Source: a virus. Taken from it: a DNA stretch of 59,362 nucleotides. A program made the translations under genes and the position numbers. Below the pieces are notes generated by a model. That model saw only the letters and a program-made list of their open reading frames with translations. It searched no databases and was not told the origin of the DNA. Of the stretch, positions 58,409 to 59,362 are shown piece by piece. The DNA is taken from IMG/VR virus record IMGVR_UViG_3300018481_000024, positions 1 to 59,362 of that record; one strand, written 5' to 3'. Within the stretch, counting starts at the first letter, position 1. Each line of letters starts with the position of its first letter.

Positions 58409-58981
58409 ATGGGCACCCTCAAGGTGAAGGTCAACGGTGAGTGGGTCGCCGTTGGTGGTAGTGCGCCGGGACCCCCCACCGGATCGATGTCGGCTTTCGC
58501 TGCTGCGGTAGCCCCACCGGGTTGGCTCATCTGTGACGGTGCTGCCGTGAGTCGCACCACCTTCCCCGAACTCTTCGCCGTCATCGGAGTGACGTGGGGT
58601 GCCGGTGATGGGTCCACGACCTTCACGCTGCCGAACCTCAAGGGACGGGTGCCGGTCGGCATGGACGACACCGTGACCGAGTTCAACACCTTCGCCAAGA
58701 TCGGTGGGTCGGTCGCTGTCGTGCTCAGCGTGAACGATCTCCCTGCCCACAACCACTACAACCCGGATCACAACCACGTCATGAAGACGAGGGATTATGA
58801 CTTCGGTTCCAACCCCGGTGCTGGTGGTGCATGGACGGCGTTGGGAGCGAATGCCACCTTTGAGCGGACCAGCGATCTCGCGTACAACAGTGGTGCGTCA
58901 TGGAGTGGTAACACCGGGGCCGACTGGGGTCACGCCAACGTCCAGCCCTATGCCACCATGCACTGGATCATCAAGATCTGA
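58409..58981 (+). CDS. Third tail-collar fibre
   Basis: 190 residues from the ATG at 58409 (GAGGAG upstream); a longer in-frame version would start inside the preceding gene. The collar domain is at ~25-85 (PTGSMSAFAAAVAPPGWLICDGAAVSRTTFPELFAVIG, then LPNLKGRVPVGMD). A His-containing segment (LPAHNHYNPDHNHVM) and the closing YATMHWIIKI follow. It would form a short trimeric fibre, perhaps an alternative tip for the preceding giant fibre. Confidence 0.82.
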   Translation: MGTLKVKVNGEWVAVGGSAPGPPTGSMSAFAAAVAPPGWLICDGAAVSRTTFPELFAVIGVTWGAGDGSTTFTLPNLKGRVPVGMDDTVTEFNTFAKIGGSVAVVLSVNDLPAHNHYNPDHNHVMKTRDYDFGSNPGAGGAWTALGANATFERTSDLAYNSGASWSGNTGADWGHANVQPYATMHWIIKI

Positions 58982-58993
58982 CCGGAGGTCAAC

Positions 58994-59179
58994 ATGTGGA
59001 ACAAGTACGCATATCAGCCGCCGAAGATCGATCCGTACCAGACTGCCGAGGACATCCCCGAGGGTCAGGTCGGGGGTCCGGGCGTTCCCGGCGTCGCCGA
59101 GAGCAGTCCCGTGCCCGGTAGTGTCGGCGGCGCTCCAGAGGGCACCGTGCCGCCAGACCCATTGATGGAGGATGAATGA
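58994..59179 (+). CDS. Small Pro/Gly-rich acidic protein
   Basis: 61 residues with GGAGG 5-6 nt before the ATG. It begins MWNKYAYQPPKIDPYQTAED and continues as a Pro/Gly/Glu-rich, probably unstructured chain. It overlaps the next start by ATGA. Function unknown; it may be a head or neck accessory protein. Confidence 0.55.
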   Translation: MWNKYAYQPPKIDPYQTAEDIPEGQVGGPGVPGVAESSPVPGSVGGAPEGTVPPDPLMEDE

Positions 59180-59362
59180 GCACGAACAACGAAGAGATCC
59201 CGGCTCTCGCAGTCATCGAGGGATATAGGAAGCACCTCGCCGAGGCGACCGAGGAGAACCTGATCCTCCGGTGGCAGGTGCAGCAGAAGGACGAGCAGAT
59301 CGCGCAGCTCGTCGCCGCCTTGGAGCAGCAGGGCAGCACGAACGGCAGCGCCGCGAAGGCAG
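59176..59362 (+). CDS. Coiled-coil protein (3' end cut by the window)
   Basis: Sixty-two residues are visible. The chain reads MSTNNEEIPALAVIEGYRKH, then ENLILRWQVQQKDEQIAQLV, and continues Ala/Gln-rich to the edge. The heptad-like pattern suggests a coiled coil. A scaffold-like or structural role would suit a location shortly before terminase and capsid genes on a circular map, but this is only inference. Confidence 0.5.
   Translation, partial: MSTNNEEIPALAVIEGYRKHLAEATEENLILRWQVQQKDEQIAQLVAALEQQGSTNGSAAKA

Overview
This window is most of the genome of a virulent-looking, contractile-tailed (myovirus-type) bacteriophage with GC-rich, tightly packed genes. The host is probably an actinobacterium. 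That is an inference from the high GC third positions, several genes that appear to be read from leaderless mRNAs (a TANNNT box 7-9 nt before the ATG), the M15-type wall peptidases and the lipoprotein signal. No integrase, repressor, tRNA or CRISPR array was seen. The left edge cuts an N4-gp56-type major capsid gene and the right edge cuts a small coiled-coil gene. Terminase, portal, protease and scaffold are absent, so they probably lie between the two edges on a circular map.

Layout. 1-1975: capsid C-terminus and small head or decoration proteins. 1986-9705: a receptor-binding module (collar-domain fibre, a 1424-residue collagen/YadA-like/glycine-rich fibre, a small paralogue of its N-terminus), unusually placed between capsid and neck genes. 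9702-14483: neck and connector-like proteins. 14527-32342: the tail, in the order sheath, tube, assembly chaperone with a likely +1 frameshift, tape measure with two wall-lytic domains, M15-bearing hub protein, gp53/LysM-like, gp27-like hub, gp25, gp6/baseplate J, tail-I-like and fibre or carbohydrate-binding proteins. 32349-36138: lysis and surface cassette (M15 endolysin, further fibres, membrane proteins, a secreted collagen-like protein).

36100-40712 (minus strand): replication operon with zinc-finger/toprim primase, DnaB-like helicase, small coupled proteins and a winged-helix initiator-like gene whose 3' part carries two adjacent palindromes. 40869-45174: short independent cassettes separated by strong hairpin terminators, including a lipoprotein that copies the tape measure's lysozyme-like domain and a 150-nt structured, promoter-driven, terminator-ended RNA. 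45265-55801: SNF2-type helicase, membrane proteins, HTH protein, SSB-like protein, PolA, RecA, three PD-(D/E)XK-type nucleases and a SpoVS/Alba-like protein. 55798-59362: a second collagen/YadA fibre, a collar fibre and two small proteins.

Reading the parts together: replication genes are leftward, recombination and repair genes are rightward, and structural genes are rightward on both sides of them. The phage invests heavily in receptor binding (at least seven fibre-type genes) and wall penetration (five wall-hydrolase domains in four proteins).
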